64,000 nucleotides of DNA from VXPW01 sp965115815 (GCA_965115815.1 OZ220465.1:558001-622000), one strand, 5' to 3'; numbered from the stretch's first letter, positions 38,388-48,882 are shown. Notes: generated from the letters alone by a model not told the origin. A program made the numbers and translations.

Positions 38388-38987
38388 TTGGCCTTCTGGA
38401 ACTGGATCAAGGAACACGGGCCGGTCCTGGTCGTGCTGCTGGCCGTCGGCGGGTTTCTGGATCGCCAGATCGACAATCGTATCGCTGCGCAGGGCGAGCG
38501 GCTGGATGCCCGGATCGCTGCGCAGGGTGAGCGTTTGGAGGCCCGGATCGGAGCGCTGGATGCCCGGATCGGGGCGCTGGGCGAGCGGTTCGACACGTTC
38601 GAGCATCGATTTGACCGGCTGGAAGCGGATTTCCGGTCCTTTCAGGAGCGGACCGCCGAGAACCATGACGTTCTCAACCGGCGCATCGACCAGGTGATCT
38701 TCGCAGTCAACCGCTCTGGCGGATCGACGGACCCCGGTATGGACACCCTGATCCCGTTGCTGATGGGAACCGACGTGCGCATTCCGCTGCCTGCGGTGGT
38801 TCCGGCGGCGTACCGCGACGCCCGGCTGGAGCGGCGGCAGGTGTCCGCAAGGTTTGCCGACAACCGGCTGGTTCTGTATCCCGACCTCGGCGATGATCGG
38901 ATCGTGGAGCTGCTGCACGCGGAGGGCTGGCGCCCGGTCGAAGCCGACCGTCCCGACCAAGGCTTCGTGGCGGCCCCCGCGCCGTAG
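38388..38987 (+). CDS. cassette gene 3: variable coiled-coil protein
   Basis: A 199-residue paralogue with two 11-residue units (AAQGERLDARI, AAQGERLEARI) and one 7-residue unit. The membrane helix and C-terminal domain are identical to gene 1 over long stretches. TTG start with the same ribosome binding site. The promoter -35 box is TTGCAC instead of TTGCGC. Confidence 0.72.
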   Translation: MAFWNWIKEHGPVLVVLLAVGGFLDRQIDNRIAAQGERLDARIAAQGERLEARIGALDARIGALGERFDTFEHRFDRLEADFRSFQERTAENHDVLNRRIDQVIFAVNRSGGSTDPGMDTLIPLLMGTDVRIPLPAVVPAAYRDARLERRQVSARFADNRLVLYPDLGDDRIVELLHAEGWRPVEADRPDQGFVAAPAP

Positions 38988-39099
38988 CCGTCCGGGCGGA
39001 TGCAGGGCGGCTTTCGGCAGGCATTCCTCACACCGGAGGCCCCGCGATCACGGGGGCTCGGGACACGCACTCCCAAGCCAGGTTCAACGAGATTCAGTC

Positions 39100-39432
39100 G
39101 ATTCCGGCCCGGAGTCGGCGATTTCAGGGGGCCTTGATCAAGAAAATCCCTTGTACAACAAGGGCCATCGTGTCGAGTCGGCAAAAGTAGGGCCATGTTC
39201 CTTCGGAGGCCGGTTGCGGCCGGCCGAATCGGGATTAGGCTGCGCGTGCAGGTTCCTTCGACGAACTCGAACCGAGGAGCCGACGGCCAAGCCCTCCAAG
39301 CTCGCCTCCACCCGCGTCGAAACCCGCGCCGCGCAGGATCTACGGCACATTCGGGATTCCGCCCGCTCCCGGAAACATCGGAAGACGGACGGTCCGCCGC
39401 AAGTTGCCGGGTAGGAGGGGTCGTTGCCGAGC
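39100..39432 (-). repeat. palindrome and right arm of cassette 3
   Basis: The palindrome has one substitution (GGAGTC in place of GGAATC). The arm is otherwise like 36240-36573. Confidence 0.68.
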
Positions 39433-39603
39433 CCCTGCACCATTCACGCGCGCGATTTCCAGCGCCAGCCGCCGCCTCCCCGGGGGAGGCGGCGGCTGAA
39501 CCCCACCCATCCATGGTTTTTTTGCCATGGGTGAAGGTCCCGTTTCTTGCCAACGGGATGGGCCCCTGGATCGGGAGCCACCCTATGCCCCTGCGCCTTG
39601 AGC
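39433..39603 (+). repeat. hairpin-rich repeat H, copy 2
   Basis: Second copy of the 36574 repeat, with compensating differences: the loop is TTTTTTTG and one arm reads CCATGGGT. Confidence 0.5.
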
Positions 39604-39703
39604 AAGGAGATCCCATGCTTGTTGCTGTGATGCGATCGGAGTCTTGATCGCGGCGCGGGTCGCCGCGTTCGAGTCTGCGATTTGAGATGTGCGGACGTCT
39701 GCT
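39602..39703 (+). repeat. direct repeat D, left copy
   Basis: About 100 bases beginning CAAGGAGATCCCATGCTTGT and ending GTGCGGACGTCTGC, repeated at 41228-41330. The two copies bracket the group II intron-like reverse transcriptase segment. Confidence 0.7.
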
Positions 39704-40160
39704 TGCGCCAGGTCTAAGCCCTGGAGGGGAGGAAGCCATGACGTAGGCTGAAACCTTTCGTCGCAAGCCTGCGGGTTCGACCCCCGCCCGGCAAAGGTGA
39801 GCCCGCCCGCCGGAAGCGAGTGTGGCATGGCGTGCGGCAACGCACGTCGTGAAGCGGACCCAGCGGGCGGCGAAGCGTCGCTAGGGAGCCTCGTACTCCG
39901 CAACGTCGGTGCCTTCATCGTTCGAGCAGTGGGGGCCGCACCGGCGCGCCGCGTGTAGGGGCAAGGCGCAACGGACCGTCCGGGGTCCGAGAACGACGCA
40001 AAGCCGCGGGAGGGCTTGCCAGGGAACCTGGGAGATCCGGTTTCTGCCCGCAGATACCTGCGGATCCGGTTGGCGAAACCCATGAGCCGAAGGCCCTGCG
40101 GAAGCCGGAAGTCGGAGCTCGCTCCTAGTACCGTCGAAGGCGGGGAACCGGGGCCACCGG
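39704..40160 (+). other. structured leader before the reverse transcriptase, probable group II intron 5' part
   Basis: A non-coding stretch rich in short complementary segments, lying upstream of a group II-type reverse transcriptase. GTGCGG at 39689 resembles the GUGYG 5' end of group II introns, but because this motif is also in repeat copy D at 41316, I cannot place the boundary. Confidence 0.4.
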
Positions 40161-41227
40161 GTGCCGCTGGAGGGAAGGGGCGTGCTGCAGGAACCGAACC
40201 CCTGGAGGGAAACGGTGGAAGAGACGCTGCGATCTACCAACACGTCAACGAAACCACAGTGGATCGCCGCGCAGGCGAGGAAGCACCCGGACCGGGTGTT
40301 CCCCTCGGTGCACCACCGGATCGACGGGGACGGGATGCGGGAGGCTTGGCGTCGCACCCGGAAGGACGGGGCCGCCGGGATCGACGGTGTGACCGCGGCC
40401 GACTACGAGAAGAACCTGGAGGCCAACTTGGAGGACCTCCGGGATCGGATCCTGTCGTGCCGCACCTTCGCGCCGCCGGTTCGGCGGACCTGGATCCCGA
40501 AGGGGAACGGCGAGGTCCGGCCCTTGGGCATTCCGACCTTGGAAGACAAGGTGGCGCAACGAGCCCTTCTCATGCTGCTGGAACCCATCTACGAAGCGGA
40601 CTTCGTGCCGGGATCGTAGGGGTTCCGGCCTGGACGATCGGCGCAGGATGCCCTGCACGCCATCGACCAGGGCATCATGAAGAAGAAGAAGCGCTGGGTG
40701 ATCGATGCGGATGTATCGAAGGATTTCGACAGCATCCCGCATCGGGAACTCCGCGCCTTCCTGGACCTGCGGATCAAGGACGGTGTCCTCCGTCGCAGGA
40801 TCAACAAATGGCTGCGGGCGGGCGTCCTGGAGGAGGGCGTCCGGCACACCTCGGAAGCGGGCACGCCGCAAGGCGGCGTGCTGTCGCCGCTGCTCTCCAA
40901 CCGGTTCCTGCACTACGTGTTGGATCGGTGGGTCGAGCAGACGGTTCAGCCCCGCCTCCGGGGCCGGTGCCAACTGGTGCGGTACGCGGATGACTTCGTA
41001 CTGCTCTTCGAGCATCAGCGGGACTGCGAACGGGTGCTGGCCGTCCTCGGCAAGCGCCTGGCCCGGTTCGGGCTGAGGCTGCACGCAGAGAAGACACGAT
41101 CCGTTGACGTTCGGGCCAAGCTGCCCCCGGATCCGGGAGCGGGCGCCACCTTCGACTTCCTGGGTTTCACCCATGTTTGGGTGCGGTCGAGATGGAAGTA
41201 TGCGGTGCTGCGCCAGCACACGGCCAA
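40161..41227 (+). pseudogene. group II intron reverse transcriptase/maturase, truncated
   Basis: The translation shows GAAGIDGVTAADYE, FAPPVRRTWIPKGNGEVRPLGIPTLEDKVAQRALL, DADVSKDFDSIPH, GTPQGGVLSPLLSN, LVRYADDFVLLFE (catalytic YADD intact) and FDFLGFTHVW. An in-frame TAG at 40617-40619 replaces the tyrosine expected before GFRPGRS. After WKYAVLRQHTAK the maturase domain is missing and repeat D begins. The remaining frame is undamaged, so the loss is recent. Confidence 0.85.
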
Positions 41228-41330
41228 GCAAGGAGATCCCATGCTTGTTGCTATGATGCGATCGGAGTCTCGATCGCGGCGCGGGTCGACGCGTTCGAGT
41301 CTGCGATTGTGCGATGTGCGGACGTCTGCG
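41228..41330 (+). repeat. direct repeat D, right copy
   Basis: Matches 39602-39703 with a few substitutions and a 4-base indel. The stretch that follows, to 41455, is the flank of ISAs1 copy 2. Confidence 0.7.
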
Positions 41331-41455
41331 GCCCGGTGGCGGCGCGGATCTAGGCGCGAGGGGTCCGTTTCGGCGGATCCGGGGCGAGCGAGAGGCCGGG
41401 CGGGTTGGGTGGCCCGGCTCGGATACGTGCGGTTTCGGTCGGGGTGTGAGCGCAG

Positions 41456-43230
41456 TCAGCCGGGTCTTGTGACGGCGTGCAGGACCTGCTTGCGCTGGTC
41501 GGCATAGTGGTGACGGGCGTCGGCGAAGCTGTGGAAGGGCTGGGGCAGCTTCCGCTGGTGGTGGAGGATGACGGCAAGGGCAAGGGTGTTGAGGATCGCG
41601 TGGTTTGCGGGTGCGTTGCGGGCCCGGAGCATGGAGTCGTCTTCGCGGAAGGTGGTATCGCGGATGGGGTGATGGCTTTCGACCACCCAGTGACCGCGGT
41701 TCCCTGCGAGTAGCGGTTGCGGCGAGGCGCGGTCGGCCGCGACCGAAGTCATGCCGTAGGCGTGTTCCATGGTCCGTTTTCCGGATTTCTTGAATTCGAC
41801 GCGCCAGGTGACACGGAAGATCGGTTTGACGTGGGGATCGTGGATCATCTTCGCGGGCGGGGTGAAGACTTCGATGCTGCGTTGCTCGATGCGGCCGTGC
41901 TCGAGCGTGGGCTTTTCGCTGTAGCGTCCCGTGCTCGTGGTTTCCCAGTGGATGCTCTCGAACGTCTCGAAGGTCTTGGGAGCATTGCCCTTGACCGTCA
42001 TCATCCCGTCGGCGCCATGGGTCTCGACGATCCGCCGTGCCGTCTCGCGGGGGGTGTGGAGCGCGTCGAGCGTGCGCAGACGGCCGGCCACCGGCGCGGT
42101 CTCGAGCGCGGCGTGGACGGCGGCGATCTCCCCGCCTTCGTAATGATCGTTGAGGATCGAGACCGGCATGCCGGTCCCGTGCTCGATCCGCGAGACCGTC
42201 TCGTACTGATCCTCGCCGGTGCGGTGGGCGCCACGCATGCGCGTGCCGTCGACTGCGATCGCGGGGCCGACCCGCAGGCGCGGCTGCGCCCAGCGCCGCA
42301 GAGCCTCCTCGATCCACGCCGGGTCGGTGTTCTGCAGCACCCGGTGCACGGTCGATTGGGACACCGGTTCCTACCGGCCGGTGTCCGGGTTCTTCCACGC
42401 ACCGATCTGCGCCAGATCCTTCTGCGTCATCGCCTTCGCGGAGCGTGCCGCGGCCACCGCGCCGTGCCGATTCGCCCGCCGCGCCAGCACGATCACGCAC
42501 AGCACCGAAGCGATGCCGTGCTTGCGCCCCTGCGCGCGCCGGAAGTCGGAAAGCGCCGCAAAATGCTGGTACATTGAGCGCAACTCTCGCGCCGACCGGC
42601 CGCTCTGCGTCGCCCGCAACGCCCACGCCGCAGGAAGCGGCGCACGATCCCGCACCCGACGACCGGCGTCGCGACGCAGCGGAACCCCGTACCGATCTTT
42701 CGCCTCCCCGTGCGGATCGGGATCGCGCCCGTGGGCGCGCGCATCGCCCTTGCTCCTGCCCACGCACTTCCAGTTCGCCGCCTTGTACAGGGTGCCACGG
42801 AACTTCGTCGGCGAAACCAACGACTCTGCCACCCGCAACGGATTGCCGTACACAGCTTTCCAGTCATCGCTGAGACGCCGCTGCATCCGCGACAACGCAA
42901 ACGAGGCAAGACCCCGAACCGCCCGGCCGACCTCCCAGAATCACAAACCTCGTGGGGTTTCCGATCAGGTGCAACCGCTCAAACTGTTCTTTGCGGCGTC
43001 AGCCAATCCAACGGTCCCGCGGCGCACAGCGGAAGGCGCCCGTTTGCCAGCCCGCAGCGCCCATCCATCGCCCGCGCCACGTGAACACGTAGCGCAGACC
43101 TCGACCCGCAAATTGCTTGAAACCCAGATCGTGATGACGGTCCACCACACGGTTCTAGCGACACACCTCATCCGGCCGCGCCAGGCGCACCACCACATCC
43201 CGGAGCGCACAACCCTCCGGAGTCGTCTCG
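41456..43230 (-). pseudogene. DUF4338(DruA-like)-ISAs1 fused transposase, copy 2
   Basis: From the N-terminus (high coordinates): decayed DUF4338 sequence in several frames, then RRLSDDWKAVYGNPLRVAESLVSPTKFRGTLYKAANW, and the ISAs1 part HFAALSDFRRAQGRKHGIASVLCVIVLA. An in-frame TAG at 42371-42373 follows NPDTGR. Then STVHRVLQ, VGPAIAVDGTRMRGAH, LRTLDALHTPRETARRIVE, GMMTVKGNAPKTFE, GHWVVESHHPIRDTTFREDDSMLRARNAPANHAILNTLALAVI. The catalytic half (302 residues) is a clean frame; the N-terminal half is frameshifted. Confidence 0.82.
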
Positions 43231-43512
43231 AAAACATCCGCGGCGCGTTCCATGACCACCACGGATACCACGCCGCTTCACAAAAAGCCAGTACCAATAC
43301 GAATCATCTGGAACCCGCGGAACCCAGCCTTCCAACAAACCTAGCATGGAATGGCCTTGGGAGCATCGCACAGGCAGCACAGGAACGCTAGAGGGGGGGG
43401 GGATCGCACGCAGGACCATTCTTTTGTCGGTCCTGTGGGTTGTGATGTGACCGGGACTTGGCATGGTTGAGGCGCCCCGGGTTCCCTGTGGGCCGGTTTC
43501 CGTGGTCCCTGC

Positions 43513-43554
43513 TGGTGCATCCGAGCTCACCGGTGGTGCATCCGAGCTCACCGG
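43513..43554. repeat. 21-bp unit in tandem, two copies
   Basis: TGGTGCATCCGAGCTCACCGG occurs twice without a gap, in a 330-base stretch between the ISAs1 copies that holds no supported gene. A repeat-R fragment lies just before it, at 43360-43425. Confidence 0.8.
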
Positions 43555-43645
43555 GCCCGCGTTTTCAAGTGTTCGAGCAGAGCGGTCTGGTGGCGCCGTC
43601 CGGCGGCGCGTTCCCGGCGGATGGCGCGGGGTCAGGAGCGAAGGC

Positions 43646-45656
43646 TCATCCGCCGGGCGGGATGAGGATGGTGTCGAGCGCGTCCTGGGCGCGGGCGGCG
43701 TAGTGCCGGTTGGCCTCGGGCATACAGTTGAAGTGCCCGCCGCAGCGCACGATGGCGATGGCGGCGTGGGTCAAGCAGGAGAGGTTGCGCGGCAGAGGGC
43801 GCACATGGACCCTGCAGCGGTCTTCGTCGTAGGTGAAATCGCGTACGTAGTGCCTGCCCGGAAAATCACTAAGATTCGGATTACAGGAATGAAAGCTCAA
43901 TATTGACAGGGCGAAGATTCATCGAATCCAGCCTGATTTCAGTGGAATATGCCGTCATATGCCATCAAAGAAGGAATCTTCGGTTCTCCAGATTCCAAAT
44001 ATGGTTGCATATACAATGTGTTATGATTTTCCGTGCAGACACTACGTAGTGGAGTCGATTCTCGATGACCCAGTGGTCGCGCACGAGCGCCAGAAGCCTC
44101 TCGGGGTCAGCGCGTTCGGGACCGAGCGAGGTGAGGCACCAGGTGGTCTCGACCCTGCGCTCTTGGGTCTTGGGTCTTGCAGATCTCGCGTTCGCGCTCG
44201 ATGCGGAGGGCTTGGCGGCGACCGTGGAGAGCCGCGTAGCCGTCCCACTCGGCGCCGGAGATGTCGACCACGGCACAGCGGCGGCGCTCGATGCGCCCGT
44301 GCCCCTGGTCGAGGGTTTCGAACGAGGCCGCGCCCTCGAAGTCGATGGCCTTGAGGTCATCGAGCATGGTCTCCTGGTTGTTCTTGATCGCCGTGACGAC
44401 GTAGTCGGCGCAGCGTTCGAGCAGCCGCCGCGCGGTCTCGTGCTGAGCGTGCATCGCGTCCAAGGTGACGATGCGGCCGGTGACGTGGATGCTGCCGGTG
44501 AGGTCCCGCACGGCGGGGATCGCGTGGCTCTTCGCGTCGACCTCGACCTGGCCGAGGACCGGCCGAGGACCATGCCGGTCCCGTGCTCGACCGCTGCGAC
44601 CCTCATCCGCCGCCCGTTCTCGGTCTGCTTGGAGGCGCCACGGAGGTCCTTGCCGTCCATGGCGAGCGGCGTGTCTGTGCCGGCTTGCTGGGCCGTCCAC
44701 AGGCCGATGGCGTGGTACAGGGTCTCGGGCGGCAGGCCCGCGAGGATGGTGTGGAAGGTGGTGGACGTGGGTGCAGTGTAGCGCTTCTTCGACGGGCTGA
44801 AGAACGAGTTCACCGCTGCCAGCTGTTCCTGGGTGAGCAGGGCGGCGAACTGAGCGCATGCGGTCACGCCGCGGTAGCCGGCGAGTCGGGCTGCGACGGC
44901 GATCGCGAGAATGGTTCTCAGCGGATAGCGCTTGCCCCGGGGCTTGCGGCACTCGGGCACTTCGCCCAGGCAGGCGAACAGACTGCGCAGCCCGGACGAG
45001 GCCATCGGCCCGGCACGGTCGTGCGGCTCTGCGTTCCAGCTCTCCGGGATCGCGTCCCGGCGCAGCGCCTCGGCGGCACCGTCGGTCAGTTCGTACAGGA
45101 AGATCTCCTTGGGCTGGCCGTGGTGACGGAAGCGCGCAGAGCCGCCGGGCTCGCGACCGAAGCCGCGCGTCCGTCCCAGCGAGCGCCAATTCGCCGCGCG
45201 ATAGCAGGTTCCGGCGAAGCGCGAGACATCGACGAATGTCTCCGCGAGAAACACCGGATATCCGTGCGCGGTTTCGATGTCGGCGGACAGCCGTCGAAGG
45301 CTCAGGCCGAGCACGCGGGACGCCAGGTTCGGCATCCCCCTCGGGCGAAGAATGACGAACCGGGAATTGTTCGCGATCAGATGCAGGCGCCGGAACTGCT
45401 GCTCCGCAGTCCAACCGATCCAGCGGTCGCGTGCAGCCAGCTTGAACGCGCCCGGCTGCCAGCCGACCAGCGCCACCCAGGTCTCGCCGTGCAGGGCAAC
45501 ATGGCGCAGGCCCTTGCCGATGATGCCGGGAAACCGCAGGTAGTGATGCTCCTTCACCAGACGGTCCCAGTGCCGATGCTCACGTGCGCCACGGGTCGGG
45601 CGCACCGTCACCTCGCGAAGGTCGATGAGGGAATCCGGGGTCGCAAGCGTCGCCAT
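43646..45656 (-). pseudogene. DUF4338(DruA-like)-ISAs1 fused transposase, copy 3
   Basis: The best-preserved copy. The DUF4338 domain is complete at about residues 15-205: VKEHHYLRFPGIIGKGLRHVALHGETWVALVGW, ARDRWIGWTAEQQFRRLHLIANNSRFVIL, FLAETFVDVSRFAGTCYRAANW. The ISAs1 domain then starts at SLFACLGEVPECRKPRGKRYPL and contains LAMDGKDLRGA. An 11-base tandem duplication at 44550-44571 throws out the frame and a 7-base one at 44161-44174 restores it, so VTLDAMHAQ and the rest of the core are out of frame. After ENRLHYV a MITE (43850-44042) interrupts; the end RDFTYDEDRCRV...NRHYAARAQDALD is at 43646. Confidence 0.85.
43850..44042. mobile_element. MITE-C (193 bp, AT-rich)
   Basis: Terminal inverted repeats of 19 bases (GTGTCTGCACGGAAAATCA on the minus strand, two mismatches at the other end). 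TACGTA on both sides is a likely 6-base target duplication, although TACGTA is itself palindromic. Excision in silico restores LHYVRDFTYDED in the ISAs1 transposase. It is strikingly AT-rich against its surroundings. Confidence 0.85.
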
Positions 45657-45717
45657 GCCGGCACTCTGCCACGGCGAAAACGGAATGTCCAGACCAAATC
45701 AGCGTGCGCCGATCACT

Positions 45718-45832
45718 GGGACGACAACAGAATAGCCCTGGGATCGCACGGGGTCGCGCGCACCTACGCAACATCACCCTGCCTGCCAGCAAGAAAACAC
45801 GAACGATATAAGCGCGGGAATGCCCTACCTTT
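45718..45832 (+). repeat. dispersed repeat R
   Basis: Same as 37280-37392; it runs directly into the left arm of cassette 4, as it does before cassette 3. Confidence 0.6.
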
Positions 45833-46132
45833 CGGGCGCGGCACGTCCGCCTTCCGAGGGTTCCGGGAGGGTGCGGAATCCGGAGTGCGCCGTAGATGCT
45901 GCGCTTGCGCGCAGGTTCGACGCGGGGGCCGCGAACCCGGGGCCCGGCCATCGGCCTGCCGGTTCGAATGCGTCGAAGGAACCCGTACCGCCACCCGGAC
46001 CCGATCCGGCCGGCCGCAAGGGGCGTCCGAGGGAACGGGGCACGACCCTTGCGGGACCTATGCGACGACCCGTGTTGTCCAAGGGATGGGTTCGAGCAAG
46101 ACCCCGGAAATCGCCGATTCCGGGCCGGAATC
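45833..46132 (+). repeat. left arm and palindrome of cassette 4
   Basis: Nearly identical to 27838-28156; palindrome at 46116-46132. Confidence 0.7.
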
Positions 46133-46696
46133 GACTGAATCCCGTGCAACTTGGGTCGAGCCGAGAGTGCAGTTGAAGTTGGACCCATCCGCCGGGGTAC
46201 CGGCGCTTGCGTCCAGACGAGAAACGTGAGTCAGGGGCCGGTCGCGACCGAGTCCGGGAGCACCGCCGATCGATGCGGTCTCTCCTGCGTTCCGACGCGG
46301 GCGGGGCTCCGGCTGCGATCAGGGGAGGGCGGTTCCGGCGACGGAGGCAGGGGGTCGGGCTCCGCACCCAGCGCCGGCTTGGATCGGGTGGCCGTCGCGG
46401 CGGTCCGCGCCGCCGCAAGGACCTGCCGCCCGTACACAGGATCATCTGGTGGATTCCTTTCGGTGCCGCCCGGCCGGGCCCGAGGCGATCGGCGCGTGCC
46501 GGGGCCGGATGGAACCGCTCCCGCCTTCCGTGCCGGCGGTTGCGGTTCGACGCGGTTCCGGGAACCCGATGCCGGAACGGCCGGCGGCATCGATGCAAAT
46601 CAACGCCGGCGAGCCCCTTCCCGGACGGGGCATCGTTGCGCCCGGCGACCGACGGGGCTACCTTGGAAGAAAAGACAAGTGGCGGGAGGAGATCCC

Positions 46697-47362
46697 TTGG
46701 CCTTCTGGAACTGGATCAAGGAACACGGGCCGGTCCTGGTCGTGCTGCTGGCCGTCGGCGGGTTTCTGGATCGCCAGATCGACAATCGTATCGGTGCGCA
46801 GGGCGAGCGGCTGGATGCCCGGATCGCTGCGCAGGGCGAACGGCTGGATGCCCGGATCGGTGCGCTGGGCGAGCGGCTGGATGCCCGGATCGCTGCGCAG
46901 GGTGAGCGGTTGGAGGCCCGGATCGGAGCGCTGGATGCCCGGATCGGGGCGCTGGGCGAGCGGTTCGACACGTTCGAGCATCGATTTGACCGGCTGGAAG
47001 CGGATTTCCGGTCCTTTCAGGAGCGGACCGCCGAGAACCATGACGTTCTCAACCGGCGCATCGACCAGGTGATCTTCGCAGTCAACCGCTCCGGCGGATC
47101 GACGGACCCCGGTATGGACACCCTGATCCCGTTGCTGATGGGAACCGACGTGCGCATTCCGCTGCCTGCGGTGGTTCCGGCGGCGTACCGCGACGCCCGG
47201 CTGGAGCGGCGGCAGGTGTCCGCAAGGTTTGCCGACAACCGGCTGGTTCTGTATCCCGACCTCGGCGATGATCGGATCGTGGAGCTGCTGCACGCGGAGG
47301 GCTGGCGCCCGGTCGAAGCCGACCGTCCCGACCAAGGCTTCGTGGCGGCCCCCGCGCCGTAG
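46697..47362 (+). CDS. cassette gene 4: variable coiled-coil protein
   Basis: A 221-residue paralogue with four 11-residue units and one 7-residue unit; constant ends as in gene 1. TTG start, with the promoter 33 bases upstream of it (46636-46664). It is the first member of the head-to-tail triple array 46.1-50.3 kb. Confidence 0.72.
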   Translation: MAFWNWIKEHGPVLVVLLAVGGFLDRQIDNRIGAQGERLDARIAAQGERLDARIGALGERLDARIAAQGERLEARIGALDARIGALGERFDTFEHRFDRLEADFRSFQERTAENHDVLNRRIDQVIFAVNRSGGSTDPGMDTLIPLLMGTDVRIPLPAVVPAAYRDARLERRQVSARFADNRLVLYPDLGDDRIVELLHAEGWRPVEADRPDQGFVAAPAP

Positions 47363-47473
47363 CCGTCCGGGCGGATGCAGGGCGGCCTTCGGCAGGCATT
47401 CCTGACACCGGAGGCCCCGCGATCACGGGGCTCGGGACGCGCACTCCCAAGCCAGGTTCAACGAGATTCAGTC

Positions 47474-47490
47474 GATTCCGGCCCGGAATC
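47474..47490. repeat. palindromic junction between cassettes 4 and 5
   Basis: GATTCCGGCCCGGAATC with the right side of cassette 4 and the left side of cassette 5 meeting directly. The long arms found elsewhere are absent. Around it the sequence is an imperfect palindrome of about 70 bases (CCCAAGCC... to ...ACTTGGG). Confidence 0.75.
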
Positions 47491-48051
47491 GATTGAATCC
47501 CGTGCAACTTGGGTCGAGCCGAGAGTGCAGTTGAAGTTGGACCCATCCGCCGGGGTACCGGCGCTTGCGTCCAGACGAGAAACGTGAGTCAGGGGCCGGT
47601 CGCGACCGAGTCCGGGAGCACCGCCGATCGATGCGGTCTCTCCTGCGTTCCGACGCGGGCGGGGCTCCGGCTGCGATCAGGGGGCGGTTCCGGCGACGGA
47701 GGCAGGGGGTCGGGATCCGCACCCAACGCCGGCTTGGATCGGGTGGCCGTCGCGGCGGTCCGCGCCGCCGCAAGGACCTGCCGCCCGTACACAGGGTCAT
47801 CTGGTGGATTCCTTTCGGTGCCGCCCGACCGGGCCCGAGGCGATCGGCGCGTGCCGGGGCCGGATGGAACCGCTCCCGCCTTCCGTGCCGGCGGTTGCGG
47901 TTCGACGCGGTTCCGGGAACCCGATGCCGGAACGGCCGGCGGCATCGACGCAAATCAACGCCGGCGGGCCCCTTCCCGGACGGGGCATCGTTGCGTCCGG
48001 CGACCGACGGGGCTACCTTGGAAGAAAAGACAAGTGGCGGGAGGAGATCCC

Positions 48052-48771
48052 TTGGCCTTCTGGAACTGGATCAAGGAACACGGGCCGGTCCTGGTCGTGC
48101 TGCTGGCCGTCGGCGGGTTTCTGGATCGCCAGATCGACAATCGTATCGGTGCGCTGGGCGAGCGGCTGGATGCCCGGATCGCTGCGCAGGGCGAGCGGTT
48201 GGATGCCCGGATCGGTGCGCAGGGCGAGCGGCTGGATGCCCGGATCGGTGCGCAGGGCGAGCGGTTGGACGCCCGGATCGGTGCGCTGGACGCCCGGATC
48301 GGTGCGCAGGGTGAGCGTTTGGAGGCCCGGATCGGTGCGCTGGATGCCCGGATCGGTGCGCTGGGCGAGCGGTTCGACACGTTCGAGCATCGATTTGACC
48401 GGCTGGAAGCGGATTTCCGGTCCTTTCAGGAGCGGACCGCCGAGAACCATGACGTTCTCAACCGGCGCATCGACCAGGTGATCTTCGCAGTCAACCGCTC
48501 CGGCGGATCGACGGACCCCGGTATGGACACCCTGATCCCGTTGCTGATGGGAACCGACGTGCGCATTCCGCTGCCTGCGGTGGTTCCGGCGGCGTACCGC
48601 GACGCCCGGCTGGAGCGGCGGCAGGTGTCCGCAAGGTTTGCCGACAACCGGCTGGTTCTGTATCCCGACCTCGGCGATGATCGGATCGTGGAGCTGCTGC
48701 ACGCGGAGGGCTGGCGCCCGGTCGAAGCCGACCGTCCCGACCAAGGCTTCGTGGCGGCCCCCGCGCCGTAG
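48052..48771 (+). CDS. cassette gene 5: longest variable coiled-coil protein
   Basis: A 239-residue paralogue with five 11-residue units and two 7-residue units; otherwise as gene 1. The extra units raise the predicted rod length without changing the constant ends. TTG start with GGGAGGAG. Confidence 0.72.
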   Translation: MAFWNWIKEHGPVLVVLLAVGGFLDRQIDNRIGALGERLDARIAAQGERLDARIGAQGERLDARIGAQGERLDARIGALDARIGAQGERLEARIGALDARIGALGERFDTFEHRFDRLEADFRSFQERTAENHDVLNRRIDQVIFAVNRSGGSTDPGMDTLIPLLMGTDVRIPLPAVVPAAYRDARLERRQVSARFADNRLVLYPDLGDDRIVELLHAEGWRPVEADRPDQGFVAAPAP

Positions 48772-48882
48772 CCGTCCGGGCGGATGCAGGGCGGCCTTCG
48801 GCAGGCATTCCTCACACCGGAGGCACCGCGATCACGGGGCCCGGGACGCGCACTCCCAACCTAGGTTCAACGAGATTCAGTC

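Noticed and set aside
39771..39787. A tRNA T-arm-like hairpin, GCGGGTTCGACCCCCGC
   Set aside because: No matching acceptor, D-arm or anticodon arm upstream; it lies in the structured leader of the group II-type reverse transcriptase.
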